DNA of 64,000 nt, taken from assembly GCF_014334335.1 (NCBI RefSeq), contig NZ_JACSEU010000003.1, positions 1 to 64,000 on the forward strand. Reading direction: 5' to 3'. A program made the position numbers and the translations under genes. The DNA is from Treponema sp. Marseille-Q3903 (lineage in GTDB: Bacteria; Spirochaetota; Spirochaetia; Treponematales; Treponemataceae). The notes under the pieces are model-generated. The model saw only the letters and a program-made list of their open reading frames with translations. It did not search any database and had not been told where the DNA came from. This document shows positions 35,296 to 44,013 of this stretch, piece by piece (the stretch's first letter is position 1; each line of letters opens with the position of its first letter).

Positions 35296-36321
35296 TTACC
35301 AGAGTCCCATAATATTTTGCATCAAAAGACTTACGGCTGTAATTCCAATCCAACATGCAGCTCCAAGTATGATCGGCTTTCCGCTCGACTTTAAAAGCTG
35401 AAAAATATTGCTGTTTAATCCGATTGCGCCCATCGCCATTATGATAAAAAATTTGCTTAGTTCCTTTAATGGCGTAAATATCGATTTAGACATGCCAAGT
35501 GATAACGCAATTGTAGTTATGACAGACGCAATTAAAAAGAAAAGTACAAACAGCGGCAACGCTCGTTTCAAGCTGAACCCTTTTGTTTGAGTCCCATCTT
35601 TTCTTGCCTTGCTTGCACGGAACATCGCGAGTACAAGCGTGATCGGAATGATAGCCAGCGTTCGCGTCAGCTTTACAGTGACCGCTTTATCAAGTGTCTG
35701 GGTACCGAGATTCCACATCCCGTCCCAAGTTGCAGCCGCCGCAGTTACGGAAGATGTATCATTGACAGCGGTTCCCGCAAAAATCCCGAACGCTTCCCCA
35801 TCTGCCGTGCTAAACCCTATCAGCTTTCCAAAAACAGGAAATAAAATTGCTGCAAGAACATTGAAAAAGAAAATCACCGAAATCGCCTGTGCGACCTCTC
35901 CATCGTCAGCATCGATGACAGGAGCTGTAGCCGCAATCGCAGAACCGCCGCAGATTGAAGAGCCGACTCCTATCAAAGTTGAGATATTTCCGGGAATCTT
36001 CATGATTTTGCATAAAACAAACGCAATCAAAAGAGATGCGGTGATAGTGCTCAAGATGACAGGCAGCGACTGTTTCCCGGTTTGCAAAACGACGCTTAAG
36101 TTCATTCCGAATCCAAGCAAAACAACTGCAGCCTGCAAAACATATTTCGATGTGAATTTTATTCCGGCAGCAGCTTTTCCTTTGTTGTTCCAAAACAAAG
36201 CGATAATCATTCCAATCAAAATAGAAATGACAGCTCCTCCAACAACCGGAAAAAGTTTTCCAAAAAAATAAGAAGGAACTGCAATTGCAAAGCAAATTAA
36301 AATACCGATAAGTTTATCCAT
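35296..36321 (-). CDS. YeiH-family membrane protein (putative sulfate exporter)
   Basis: The 341-residue protein has about ten membrane helices with VVLLGFGMNLSVVLQTGKQS, LIGVGSSICGGSAIAATAPV and FAGTAVNDTSSVTAAAATWD, all marks of YeiH (PF03601). A role in sulfate or sulfonate export is suggested for relatives but not certain. The open frame extends to 36378, but ATG 36321 with AGAGG is the likely start. It is divergent from hcp. Confidence 0.85.
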   Translation of the reverse strand: MDKLIGILICFAIAVPSYFFGKLFPVVGGAVISILIGMIIALFWNNKGKAAAGIKFTSKYVLQAAVVLLGFGMNLSVVLQTGKQSLPVILSTITASLLIAFVLCKIMKIPGNISTLIGVGSSICGGSAIAATAPVIDADDGEVAQAISVIFFFNVLAAILFPVFGKLIGFSTADGEAFGIFAGTAVNDTSSVTAAAATWDGMWNLGTQTLDKAVTVKLTRTLAIIPITLVLAMFRASKARKDGTQTKGFSLKRALPLFVLFFLIASVITTIALSLGMSKSIFTPLKELSKFFIIMAMGAIGLNSNIFQLLKSSGKPIILGAACWIGITAVSLLMQNIMGLW

Positions 36322-36382
36322 AAAAAAACCTCTTTTGTCAATGATTATGATTATAAAAAATTCCAACCATAAAATCAAATAT

Positions 36383-36424
36383 GTTGCTCAGGCAACGAGA
36401 GAGCATCACATCTGCATTTATAAT
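36383..36424 (+). promoter_or_regulatory. hcp promoter with a dyad centred near -41.5
   Basis: TATAAT (36419-36424) has no good -35 box. The dyad GTTGC-TCAG-GCAAC (36383-36396) is centred at 36389.5, about 41.5 bases before the predicted start near 36431. That is the class II activator position of CRP/FNR-type proteins. HcpR-like control in response to nitrosative stress is a reasonable inference. Confidence 0.55.
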
Positions 36425-36453
36425 TAAAGAACATTATTGATTAAGAGGTTTTT

Positions 36454-38034
36454 ATGGAACAGGAAATGTTTTGTTACCAGTGTCAGGAAACTGCCGGCGG
36501 CAAAGGTTGTACGAAGATGGGAGTTTGTGGGAAAAAAGCTGATACGGCTTTAGAGCAAGACAAACTTATTCTCGCTACAAAAAAACTTGGACTTGCAGTG
36601 CTCGAAAAGGGAGCTAAAGCGGAAGATGTAAAATCAGCGGCGCCGCTTGCAATCAACAATCTTTTTAAGACAATTACAAATGCCAACTTTGACAACAGCG
36701 CTCTTGAAAAAGCAATCGATGAAACACAAGCGTTGACATCAAAAATCAACGGTGGAAAAACACTCGCAGAAAATGCAGAGCTGGGAGTTCTCGCAACTCA
36801 AGACGAAGATATCAGAAGTCTTCGGGAACTTATCACCTATGGATTAAAAGGGCTTGCGGCGTATCTCAAACACGCTTTAGTGCTCGGCTATTCAGATGAT
36901 AAAATCAATTTGTTTGTGCTCACAGCTCTTGCAAAACTTTTGGACAAAAATCTTACCCTCGACGATTATGTTGCACTCACGATGGAAACTGGAACTTATG
37001 GCGTTCAGGGAATGGCGCTTTTAGACAAAGCAAATACGGAAACTTACGGTAATCCGGAAATCACTTCGGTAAATATTGGAGTTCGCAAAAATCCCGGCAT
37101 TCTTGTTTCCGGTCATGACCTAAAAGACCTTGAAATGCTCCTCGACCAAACAAAAGGAACAGGAGTCGATGTCTATACTCATGGAGAGATGCTTCCTGCA
37201 CATTACTATCCTGCGTTTAAAAAATATGAAAACTTTGCAGGAAATTACGGCAACGCATGGTGGCTTCAGAAAAAGGAATTCGCATCTTTCAATGGACCAA
37301 TTCTCCTTACAACAAACTGCCTCGTCCCTCCAACTGATCAATATAAAGAGCGCCTGTTTACGACAAATGATGTCGGATTTCCTGGCTGCAAACACATTCA
37401 AGATAATGAAAACGGCAAAAAAGACTTCAAAGAAATAATTGAGCTCGCAAAAAAATGCCCGCCGCCGACAGAAATTGAGACAGGTTCTATTGTTGGAGGA
37501 TTTGCACACAATCAGGTTTTTGCACTTGCGGATAAAGTCGTGGACGCTGTAAAAACAGGCGCAATCAAACGCTTTATCGTCATGGGTGGGTGTGATGGTC
37601 GTGCTTCATCTAGAAATTACTACAAGGAGTTTGCTGAATCGCTTCCGAAAGATACTGTGATTCTTACAGCTGGCTGTGCAAAATATAAATACAACAAATT
37701 GAATCTCGGAGACATCGGCGGCATTCCTCGAGTTCTTGATGCAGGACAGTGCAACGACAGTTACTCTCTAGCCGTTATCGCTCTCAAACTTAAGGAAGTT
37801 TTCAATCTAAGCGATATCAATGAGCTTCCGATTGTTTACAACATCGCATGGTATGAACAAAAAGCGGTGATTGTACTTTTGGCGCTTTTATCACTCGGCG
37901 TTAAAAATATCCATCTTGGTCCTACACTTCCGGCATTTCTTTCGCCTGCAATCGCAAGTTTCCTTGTTGAAAAATTCGGAATTGGTGGAATATCTACAGT
38001 TGAAGATGATTTGAAACTTTTCGGCTTGAAATAG
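36454..38034 (+). CDS. hcp: hybrid-cluster protein (hydroxylamine / NO reductase)
   Basis: The 526-residue protein has the amino-terminal cluster motif C7-x2-C10-x8-C19-x5-C25. Hybrid-cluster ligands are visible as [35 protein letters not shown] and [10 protein letters not shown]. Hcp reduces nitric oxide and hydroxylamine in anaerobes and is a marker of nitrosative stress defence. AAGAGG lies before ATG 36454. Confidence 0.95.
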   Translation: MEQEMFCYQCQETAGGKGCTKMGVCGKKADTALEQDKLILATKKLGLAVLEKGAKAEDVKSAAPLAINNLFKTITNANFDNSALEKAIDETQALTSKINGGKTLAENAELGVLATQDEDIRSLRELITYGLKGLAAYLKHALVLGYSDDKINLFVLTALAKLLDKNLTLDDYVALTMETGTYGVQGMALLDKANTETYGNPEITSVNIGVRKNPGILVSGHDLKDLEMLLDQTKGTGVDVYTHGEMLPAHYYPAFKKYENFAGNYGNAWWLQKKEFASFNGPILLTTNCLVPPTDQYKERLFTTNDVGFPGCKHIQDNENGKKDFKEIIELAKKCPPPTEIETGSIVGGFAHNQVFALADKVVDAVKTGAIKRFIVMGGCDGRASSRNYYKEFAESLPKDTVILTAGCAKYKYNKLNLGDIGGIPRVLDAGQCNDSYSLAVIALKLKEVFNLSDINELPIVYNIAWYEQKAVIVLLALLSLGVKNIHLGPTLPAFLSPAIASFLVEKFGIGGISTVEDDLKLFGLK

Positions 38035-38046
38035 AATTTGATTAAA

Positions 38047-38107
38047 AATAATACAGACAATGAGACAGAAAGCTGAATCACAATAAACAATCATTGTTTG
38101 TATTATT
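38047..38107. terminator. long hairpin between converging hcp and M24 peptidase genes
   Basis: AATAATACAGACAATGA (38047-38063) pairs along all 17 bases, with one G-T, to TCATTGTTTGTATTATT (38091-38107). It probably stops transcription in both directions. Confidence 0.7.
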
Positions 38108-38132
38108 CTCTTTCAGTTCGGCATTAGGTTTT

Positions 38133-39215
38133 TTACCCGATAATTTTCCAGTGTTTATCTACATGATTTAGAGGCTCGCAGCCGTCTTTTGTAACGAGAA
38201 CAAGGTCTTCAATACGAACCCCGAATTTCCCTGGCAGATAAATTCCGGGTTCGATGCTGAAAATCATCCCTTCTTTTGCGACATCTTTGTTTGCAGCGCT
38301 GACATCGCCTTGCTCATGCTCCGTCTGTCCGCAAAAATGACCGAGCCGATGTGTAAAATATTCGCCATAGCCTGCATCTGAAATATAACTTCGGGCAACA
38401 GCATCAATTTCACACAGAGGAACACCGGGACGTACAAAAGCCTCTGCCTTTTCATTCGCTTCGCGCACAATATCATGAATCTTTGTATATTCTTCCGGCG
38501 CACTTTTAAAAAAAGCCGTACGAGTCATGTCTGAAACATAATGATCTTTTCGGCAGCCCATGTCTATCAAAACACAGTCCCCTTCTTGTACGACAGTTCC
38601 ATCAGGCTCATGATGAGGATCTGCGGCATTTGCACCAAAAGAAACTATTGTTTCAAAACTCGGCCCTTCAGCACCCTCTTTTTTAAACTGCTCCGCTACG
38701 AATTCCGCAACTTCGAGCTCTGTAACTCCTTTATGAACATAAGCCATCGCTTTTTCAATTACAACGTCGTTTATCCTAGAGGCTTCTTTCATCAATTCAA
38801 TTTCTTTTAAATCTTTACGTGCGCGAACATTATCTACGCAGTCGCTGCCAAGTACAAAACTTACATTCTGGTTTTTCTGCATAAGCGGAATTAAAAAGCG
38901 TGCAGACCACGTTTTATCAACACCGACCTTTCCTTTTTCTGCAATGTGAGAAGAAAGAATGCCAACGCAATCATCGGAATCTGAATACCAAATAGTTTCA
39001 AAATTGTTAGCAGGAATATTGAACAGTCTGTTTGCAAACAATTTGACAGAACCTTCGACAGGAACGTAGAGAACGTACATTCTCTCATAAGGTTCATTCC
39101 AGATTCCACTTAAATACCAAATTGAATAGAAATCCGTAACAAGCAGAGCGTCAATTCCTCGCAACGTCATCTCAGCTTTTATTTTAGCAAATCTATCTAA
39201 GTAAACTTTTTCCAT
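38133..39215 (-). CDS. M24-family metallopeptidase (Xaa-Pro aminopeptidase/prolidase type)
   Basis: This 360-residue protein has a creatinase-like amino-terminal domain and a pita-bread catalytic domain. Metal ligands appear in CVLIDMGCRKDHYVSDMTRT (two Asp), the HRLGHFCG region (His), FSIEPGIYLP (Glu) and GVRIEDLVLV (Glu). It removes amino-terminal residues before proline, or splits Xaa-Pro dipeptides, in the cytoplasm. It is 18 bases after the ACT-metallo-beta-lactamase gene. ATG 39215 lacks a strong Shine-Dalgarno. Confidence 0.88.
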   Translation of the reverse strand: MEKVYLDRFAKIKAEMTLRGIDALLVTDFYSIWYLSGIWNEPYERMYVLYVPVEGSVKLFANRLFNIPANNFETIWYSDSDDCVGILSSHIAEKGKVGVDKTWSARFLIPLMQKNQNVSFVLGSDCVDNVRARKDLKEIELMKEASRINDVVIEKAMAYVHKGVTELEVAEFVAEQFKKEGAEGPSFETIVSFGANAADPHHEPDGTVVQEGDCVLIDMGCRKDHYVSDMTRTAFFKSAPEEYTKIHDIVREANEKAEAFVRPGVPLCEIDAVARSYISDAGYGEYFTHRLGHFCGQTEHEQGDVSAANKDVAKEGMIFSIEPGIYLPGKFGVRIEDLVLVTKDGCEPLNHVDKHWKIIG

Positions 39216-39233
39216 AATTTATTTCACTCACCA

Positions 39234-40667
39234 TCAGCTCACAGTATAATCTTTTTTCATTCCGTGTCCACCAAAAATCTTCCACTCGCCGGCATCAAGA
39301 TTCTGAACGATTGCATTTCGCTCCATGGCGCACAAAAGTGGGTCAGTGTCGACACAAGTCATCAAAACGGGAGCATACTGATTGTATTCAGCTTGTTCTC
39401 CTGTCAATCCATGCACGTTTATATAAATGTCTCCTGAAAAGACGATGTGATGTTGATAGTCTATCAAAACTGTTTCGCCTGCAAGATGACCGCCTTTTCC
39501 CTGAAAAACTTCAAAATGCATTTCACTGAAATCAAAAAATCCCATCGATTCGAGAGGCTTTTCCTGTTCTCCATAGATGTCCCAGAGCGCCTGAACTCTT
39601 GAAGGTTCAACAGGCTTATATCCTGTCAGAGTCTTGCAAATACTTATGTAAGGTCTGTGAAGAGGATTTTGTTCACGAAAGTCGTTTTTTCCTTCATATT
39701 CGAGATTTAGACATTCCTTTGTTTTTTTGCTTGCATAAATCTCGTCAAATAACGATAAAAGTCCGCAATGGTCAACGTCGGCATGTGTGATAAAAATTCT
39801 CTTTTTCATTTTGTCGAAGTCCGGCAAGATTTTTCGGAACAATGTTATCATTTCTTCACGGTAAAGAGCATACCCACAGTCTATAAATAACACCTCTCCC
39901 CTACTCTTCAAAATTGTCGTGTTGCTTCCGCAAGGCGGTTCAATCAATATTATTTCAGTATTTTCTGCAATCTTATGAGTGGAGATACGAGGCGCAAAAG
40001 CGTCTCCTCGATACTTTGCAAGCAACTCTGCAAACCGGCTGATGCTTTCGAAAGTCTTGTAAGGCGGAAGCCCTTTTTCATCGAGCATCTGCATAATCTT
40101 GTTTGAATTTACCAAAAGAGATTCCTGCAAGGATTTTGAGAGCCCAAGCCTGCACATAAGACCGAAAACGAACGATTGATAGAAAATCGAATTGTCAAAC
40201 GATTTTTCGGAGCTGTTGTAATCTATAACTTTTACATCACAGATATCCTGAACGTCTGCTAAAAAAGCTAAAAACTGTTCTTCGCTTTCAACAAAAAGCC
40301 CCATCTTAAAAGGCTGATATCCTGTTCCGTTTTCTTCGGAACTGATATAAGAAATATTTAACCCATACTGCCTTATCACATCAAGTACATCTTTTACAGA
40401 CCCCGGCTTATCGACAAGTAAAAATTCCAGCAAAACAATGCTTTTTTCTTTTTGCTCAGAATTGAGGTATCCAAGTTCTGTAAGTTTAGCATCAGCTTTT
40501 AAAAGTGCTTCCTCATCTCCCTCTGCGTCAATAAAAAGAGTTTGAGAATCTATGGCTTTATTGTAACTTACACGAGTGATGTTTATCCCCAACGAAGAAA
40601 AACATTCACTTGCTATTAAAAAGGCTCCAAAATGATCAGGCATCGTAGTTATATATGTTTTTTTCAT
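39234..40667 (-). CDS. ACT-ACT-metallo-beta-lactamase fusion protein
   Basis: The 477-residue protein has two ACT-like domains (about residues 1-70 and 75-150; the second has LLVDKPGSVKDVLDVIRQ), a helical linker and a metallo-beta-lactamase domain from about residue 235. The usual HxHxDH metal motif is HADVDH at 295-300, so the second His is replaced by Asp. Further ligands may be GGHLAGE, FSGDIY and GGHGMK. ACT domains usually bind amino acids, so the hydrolase is probably controlled by one. The substrate is unknown. GAGG precedes ATG 40667. Confidence 0.8.
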   Translation of the reverse strand: MKKTYITTMPDHFGAFLIASECFSSLGINITRVSYNKAIDSQTLFIDAEGDEEALLKADAKLTELGYLNSEQKEKSIVLLEFLLVDKPGSVKDVLDVIRQYGLNISYISSEENGTGYQPFKMGLFVESEEQFLAFLADVQDICDVKVIDYNSSEKSFDNSIFYQSFVFGLMCRLGLSKSLQESLLVNSNKIMQMLDEKGLPPYKTFESISRFAELLAKYRGDAFAPRISTHKIAENTEIILIEPPCGSNTTILKSRGEVLFIDCGYALYREEMITLFRKILPDFDKMKKRIFITHADVDHCGLLSLFDEIYASKKTKECLNLEYEGKNDFREQNPLHRPYISICKTLTGYKPVEPSRVQALWDIYGEQEKPLESMGFFDFSEMHFEVFQGKGGHLAGETVLIDYQHHIVFSGDIYINVHGLTGEQAEYNQYAPVLMTCVDTDPLLCAMERNAIVQNLDAGEWKIFGGHGMKKDYTVS

Positions 40668-40693
40668 CAGATAACCTCATTGTTACATAATTA

Positions 40694-41257
40694 TTACACA
40701 TTCCGAGCAATTTTCTCATCAGTATCTGAAAGGATCTGTTGACGAAGCTCTTTAAGCCACTGTGAAAATTCAACATTTTGCCATCCATATTCTTTTTGAA
40801 ATCGATACTCCTGCGGTTCCCATGTAGAAATCGGCGATTCGTTGTGTTGAATAAGAGCTTCAAGTTTATCGAGCGCTTTGTATAGTTTTGCTTCATTTGT
40901 TTTTTGCTGATTCATCTCTTTGAGCAATTCAAAAAGATGACAGGAAACATCGTCGGGAAGCGATTTTATCCATTCATCGAGCAGGGATTCTTCTTTCTCC
41001 CTGTCTTTATCAGTCTTATTAAAAGCCGGAATATCACCGGTAAAACACTCTCCAAGATCATGAATAAGGCACATTTGGATGACTTTATCTATATCATACT
41101 CAGGAAACTCACCGCGCAGCAGCAAAGCCATTAAAGAAATCCGCCAACTGTGTTCTGCCACGCTTTCCGGCCGCCCATTTGACGTTGTACAATGCCTGAT
41201 TGTATTTTTCAGCCGTTCCGCAACATGTAAAATTTCAAGAAACTGTTTTGCGTCCAT
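40694..41257 (-). CDS. HD-domain hydrolase, YfbR/5'-nucleotidase-like
   Basis: The 187-residue protein has the HD order of YfbR-type enzymes: AEHSWRISLMALLL (His), CLIHDLGECFTGDIP (His-Asp) and a late Asp in the ALDKLEALIQHN segment. YfbR relatives dephosphorylate deoxynucleoside monophosphates. ATG 41257 is chosen over 41272 because AAAGGAG lies between the two. It is 26 bases before the ACT fusion gene on the same strand. Confidence 0.82.
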   Translation of the reverse strand: MDAKQFLEILHVAERLKNTIRHCTTSNGRPESVAEHSWRISLMALLLRGEFPEYDIDKVIQMCLIHDLGECFTGDIPAFNKTDKDREKEESLLDEWIKSLPDDVSCHLFELLKEMNQQKTNEAKLYKALDKLEALIQHNESPISTWEPQEYRFQKEYGWQNVEFSQWLKELRQQILSDTDEKIARNV

Positions 41258-41343
41258 CCAAACTCCTTTCATTGTAGCAATCTGGCAATCTATTGTAACA
41301 ATTCGGTTATCTTGTGCAAGCAGACTGTTTTAATTTATGATTT

Positions 41344-42144
41344 TTATTTCATCATGATTGGAATAAATTTTTCTGCACTTTCATGCCAGAATTTCATGTC
41401 GTGGGCGCCTTCCCATTCAAGATAAGTGTGTTCAACTCCATGCTCTTCAAGAAATTTGTGCATTGCTCTGTTTTGTTCCAAAAGAAAATCTTCAGTTCCT
41501 ACAGACATGAAGATTTCCGGAAGTTTTTTCTTTTCGCGCAAAAGTTTTTTGACAAGAGTTTCAGGATTTTTTTCGCTTTCCAAAAGTTCTGAAGGTTCCC
41601 CGAAACATTCTCGATAAAAGTCATAATTTGCAATTTCATGGGCTTTTCCAAGATTTCCCGGATTCATATTTGCAACTTCATGCTGGACAAAAGCTGATGA
41701 TAACGGAGCTGTTTTACTGAAAACATCAGGATAAGCTAAAGCTGTGTGAAGCGCTCCAAATCCGCCCATCGAAAGCCCCATTATATACGTTTCTTCTCTG
41801 TTTTTTGCAAGTCCGAATGTTTTCCTTACAAAATCGACAAGTTCCTCTCCAACAAAAGACTGAAACGCATGACCTGTCGAAAGCCCGTTTAACCAAAAGC
41901 TGTTTTCACCACTCGGACAGACAACAGCAAAGTTATACTGTTCAATCAGATGTTCAGGAATCCAACAATCGCCTTTTCCCGTATATCCATGCAGCAAAAA
42001 TAAAGTTCTCATCGGTCTATTTAAATTAGGATTTTCTTCAGCTTTATTGAGCGGGTCAAATCTTCTGTCGGTGGGAATAATCATTTTAAAAGATGTTGCT
42101 CTGTTCAGGCAATTTGAAAAAAGTTCAATGTTCAATGATGCCAT
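41344..42144 (-). CDS. alpha/beta-hydrolase esterase (EstA/esterase D type)
   Basis: This 266-residue protein has the oxyanion region LFLLHGYTGKGDCWI, nucleophile motif GLSMGGFGALH, a late Asp in SVGTEDFLL and the catalytic His in WEGAHDMKFWH. It resembles tributyrin esterases and sugar-ester hydrolases such as acetyl-xylan or S-formylglutathione esterases. No signal peptide is present, so it acts in the cytoplasm. GGAG precedes ATG 42144. It appears monocistronic. Confidence 0.82.
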   Translation of the reverse strand: MASLNIELFSNCLNRATSFKMIIPTDRRFDPLNKAEENPNLNRPMRTLFLLHGYTGKGDCWIPEHLIEQYNFAVVCPSGENSFWLNGLSTGHAFQSFVGEELVDFVRKTFGLAKNREETYIMGLSMGGFGALHTALAYPDVFSKTAPLSSAFVQHEVANMNPGNLGKAHEIANYDFYRECFGEPSELLESEKNPETLVKKLLREKKKLPEIFMSVGTEDFLLEQNRAMHKFLEEHGVEHTYLEWEGAHDMKFWHESAEKFIPIMMK

Positions 42145-42226
42145 ATCGGAATCTCCTTACTTTAGCATTATCTTTATTATAACTTTATTTCGTCTTCAAT
42201 TCCAATAATAGTTTTTGTATTTTTTC

Positions 42227-42667
42227 TCATTCAGACAGCTTCTCTAGGAGTTTTTCGAGAGATTTTTTCAAATTTTCTCTGTCTTCAGGTGTAAGGTTTA
42301 CACAAGAGCATATTTTTTGAGGAACAGACATTGCCTTTTCTTTCAGTTTTTCACCTTTTTTAGTAAGCGAAACATAGACAACTCTTTCGTCATCTGAATT
42401 TCGTTCGCGCACGACAAGCCCATCTTTTTCAAGGAGCTTTAAAAGCGGAGTGAGCGTTCCCGAATCAAGGTAAAGGAATTTTCCAAGCTCGTGAACTTTT
42501 ATCCGCTTTTGCTCCCAAAGAACCATCATTGTGATGTATTGAGTATAAGTTAACCCGATGTCTGAAAGAAACGGCTTATATCTGCGCACTATTTCCTTTG
42601 AGCAAACGTATAAAGAAAAACAAAGTTGATCTCCGAGTCTCAATGAATCTCCTTCGGCAGCCATCAT
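42227..42667 (-). CDS. OhrR-type MarR-family peroxide regulator
   Basis: This 146-residue protein matches OhrR: LGDQLCFSLYVCSKEIVRRY places a Cys at residue 16, equivalent to the peroxide-sensing Cys15 of Bacillus OhrR, and LTYTQYITMMVLWEQKRIKV is nearly diagnostic. The winged helix ends DDERVVYVSLTKKG. Its ATG overlaps the thioredoxin stop by one base (TAATG). Oxidation of Cys16 by organic peroxide would release it from DNA. No ohr gene is in the window, and the adjacent target is thioredoxin. Confidence 0.88.
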   Translation of the reverse strand: MMAAEGDSLRLGDQLCFSLYVCSKEIVRRYKPFLSDIGLTYTQYITMMVLWEQKRIKVHELGKFLYLDSGTLTPLLKLLEKDGLVVRERNSDDERVVYVSLTKKGEKLKEKAMSVPQKICSCVNLTPEDRENLKKSLEKLLEKLSE

Positions 42668-42978
42668 TAAAGCCCCAGATTCTGCAAAAGACCTTCTTTA
42701 GTAGTAGCTCCGACAAAAGATTTTTCGATTTTTCCGTCCTTAAAAAGGATAAAAGACGGAATGCTCATTATTCCATACTGCTGAGCAAGGTCGCTTTCAT
42801 CGTCAACATTTACTTTACCGACTTTAATCTGACCTGCTTTGTCTTTAGCGATTTCTGAAACTACAGGACCCATCATCTGACACGGACCGCACCAACTTGC
42901 CCAAAAATCAACAAGAACAGGTTCTTTTGATTCTAACACTTCATTTTTAAAATTCTGTGATGTTAAAGTGATTTCCAT
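42667..42978 (-). CDS. thioredoxin
   Basis: The 103-residue protein has the active site WASWCGPCQMMGP and the cis-proline segment IMSIPSFILFKDGK, with the usual thioredoxin fold throughout. It is a general protein disulfide reductase. The open frame extends to 43026, but ATG 42978 starts the standard domain and has GGAG upstream. It leads a two-gene unit with the OhrR-type regulator. Confidence 0.93.
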   Translation of the reverse strand: MEITLTSQNFKNEVLESKEPVLVDFWASWCGPCQMMGPVVSEIAKDKAGQIKVGKVNVDDESDLAQQYGIMSIPSFILFKDGKIEKSFVGATTKEGLLQNLGL

Positions 42979-43037
42979 AATTTTGTCTCCTACACAGCCG
43001 GAATAAATATATATAGTTCCGACCACTTTACAATTTA

Positions 43038-43052
43038 TACAATTTCATTGTA
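43038..43052 (-). promoter_or_regulatory. OhrR-type operator upstream of thioredoxin-ohrR
   Basis: TACAAT-N3-ATTGTA is a perfect 6-3-6 dyad, with further ACAATT half-sites on both sides. Bacillus OhrR binds very similar TACAATT/AATTGTA repeats. The unit is probably self-regulated by peroxide. Confidence 0.75.
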
Positions 43053-43259
43053 CACAATTAAAATAAACACAATTCAAAAAAAAGTCAAGAAAAATAATAT
43101 CAAACTGGTTTTTAATCTTTTACATAAAGAATATTCCCCCACATCTTAATTATGAAACTCGACATTTAGAGTATTAGAGTTTATTATAAATTGGGTGTCG
43201 TATTTTAATAAGCAAAAATACTATTTTATATAAAAAACTATAATAAAAATGAGGACAAA

Positions 43260-43580
43260 ATGAACAATTCAAAAACGACAAAAAAAGAACTTGTGCAAAA
43301 TGTATATAACACAATAAGTGTCGATAAACAGACAATTCAAAAAACGATAGACTGCTTTCTTGAACAATTGCGGAAATCTATGGAAGAAGGAAATACAATT
43401 GAATTGAGAGGCTTCGGCACTTTTGAACCTCGCCTAAGAAAAGGGAAAGCATCTGCCCGAAATCCTAAAACCGGAGAAAAAGTAAAAGTAGAGCCGCATT
43501 ATGTCATCGCATTCAGAGCCGGTCAGGAACTAAAAGAAAAACTCTGGAAACTTGACCCTTCAAAAATGGAAAATAAATAA
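43260..43580 (+). CDS. HU-family DNA-binding protein
   Basis: The 106-residue protein has the HU/IHF pattern: a helical start (TKKELVQNVYNTISVDKQTI), EGNTIELRGFGTFEPRLRKG and the DNA-binding arm ARNPKTGEKVKVEPHYVIAF. HU bends DNA and helps open replication origins. It lies next to an iteron origin, ending three bases before the first iteron, so it may serve this replicon. GAGG precedes ATG 43260. Confidence 0.9.
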   Translation: MNNSKTTKKELVQNVYNTISVDKQTIQKTIDCFLEQLRKSMEEGNTIELRGFGTFEPRLRKGKASARNPKTGEKVKVEPHYVIAFRAGQELKEKLWKLDPSKMENK

Positions 43581-43582
43581 AT

Positions 43583-44006
43583 TGTAACAAACCTGTTATC
43601 CGAGTGGAAATTAAAAAGAAGCACATTGTTTTATATAATGTAACAGTTCTGTTATAGTATCAAAAAAAAACAATATACTGATTGTCACAGTTTTGTTATC
43701 AATAAATGTAACACTCCTGTTATTTTTACCAACATCGGCTTGTGGATAACCGGATTTTTATGTAACAGTTATGTTATAAGTTACACTATACCACTTGCTT
43801 GGCTCTTTATAGAAGAAACTTTACACTTAACATTGCTAAGTAACAATTCTGCTATCCAAATGTCACACTTTTGTTATTTCTTCTATATTATCTAATAATT
43901 AACTAATAATATAAAAAAACTAATAATAGGGATAATTATTTTGTGGATAACATCAATATAGATAACAGAATTGTTACAAAATTTTTTTATAACAACACTG
44001 TTACAT
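43583..44006. other. iteron-type replication origin with two DnaA boxes
   Basis: Nine copies of a 19-bp element close to TGTAACANNNCTGTTATC start at 43583, 43639, 43683, 43707, 43761, 43839 and 43861 (plus) and about 43961 and 43989 (inverted). Exact DnaA boxes TGTGGATAA lie at 43741-43749 and 43942-43950. Between them, 43880-43940 is very AT-rich with CTAATAAT three times (43892, 43903, 43920), a likely unwinding element. Iterons, DnaA boxes and an AT-rich part next to repA form a textbook iteron origin. The two inverted copies beside the repA stop might add copy control. Confidence 0.88.
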
Positions 44007-44013
44007 CTTTATT

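Noticed and set aside
43583-44006. Possible CRISPR array in the repeated region
   Set aside because: Repeats are 19 bp, unevenly spaced (22-78 bases, and two are inverted), with DnaA boxes and repA next to them. No cas genes are present. Iterons explain it.
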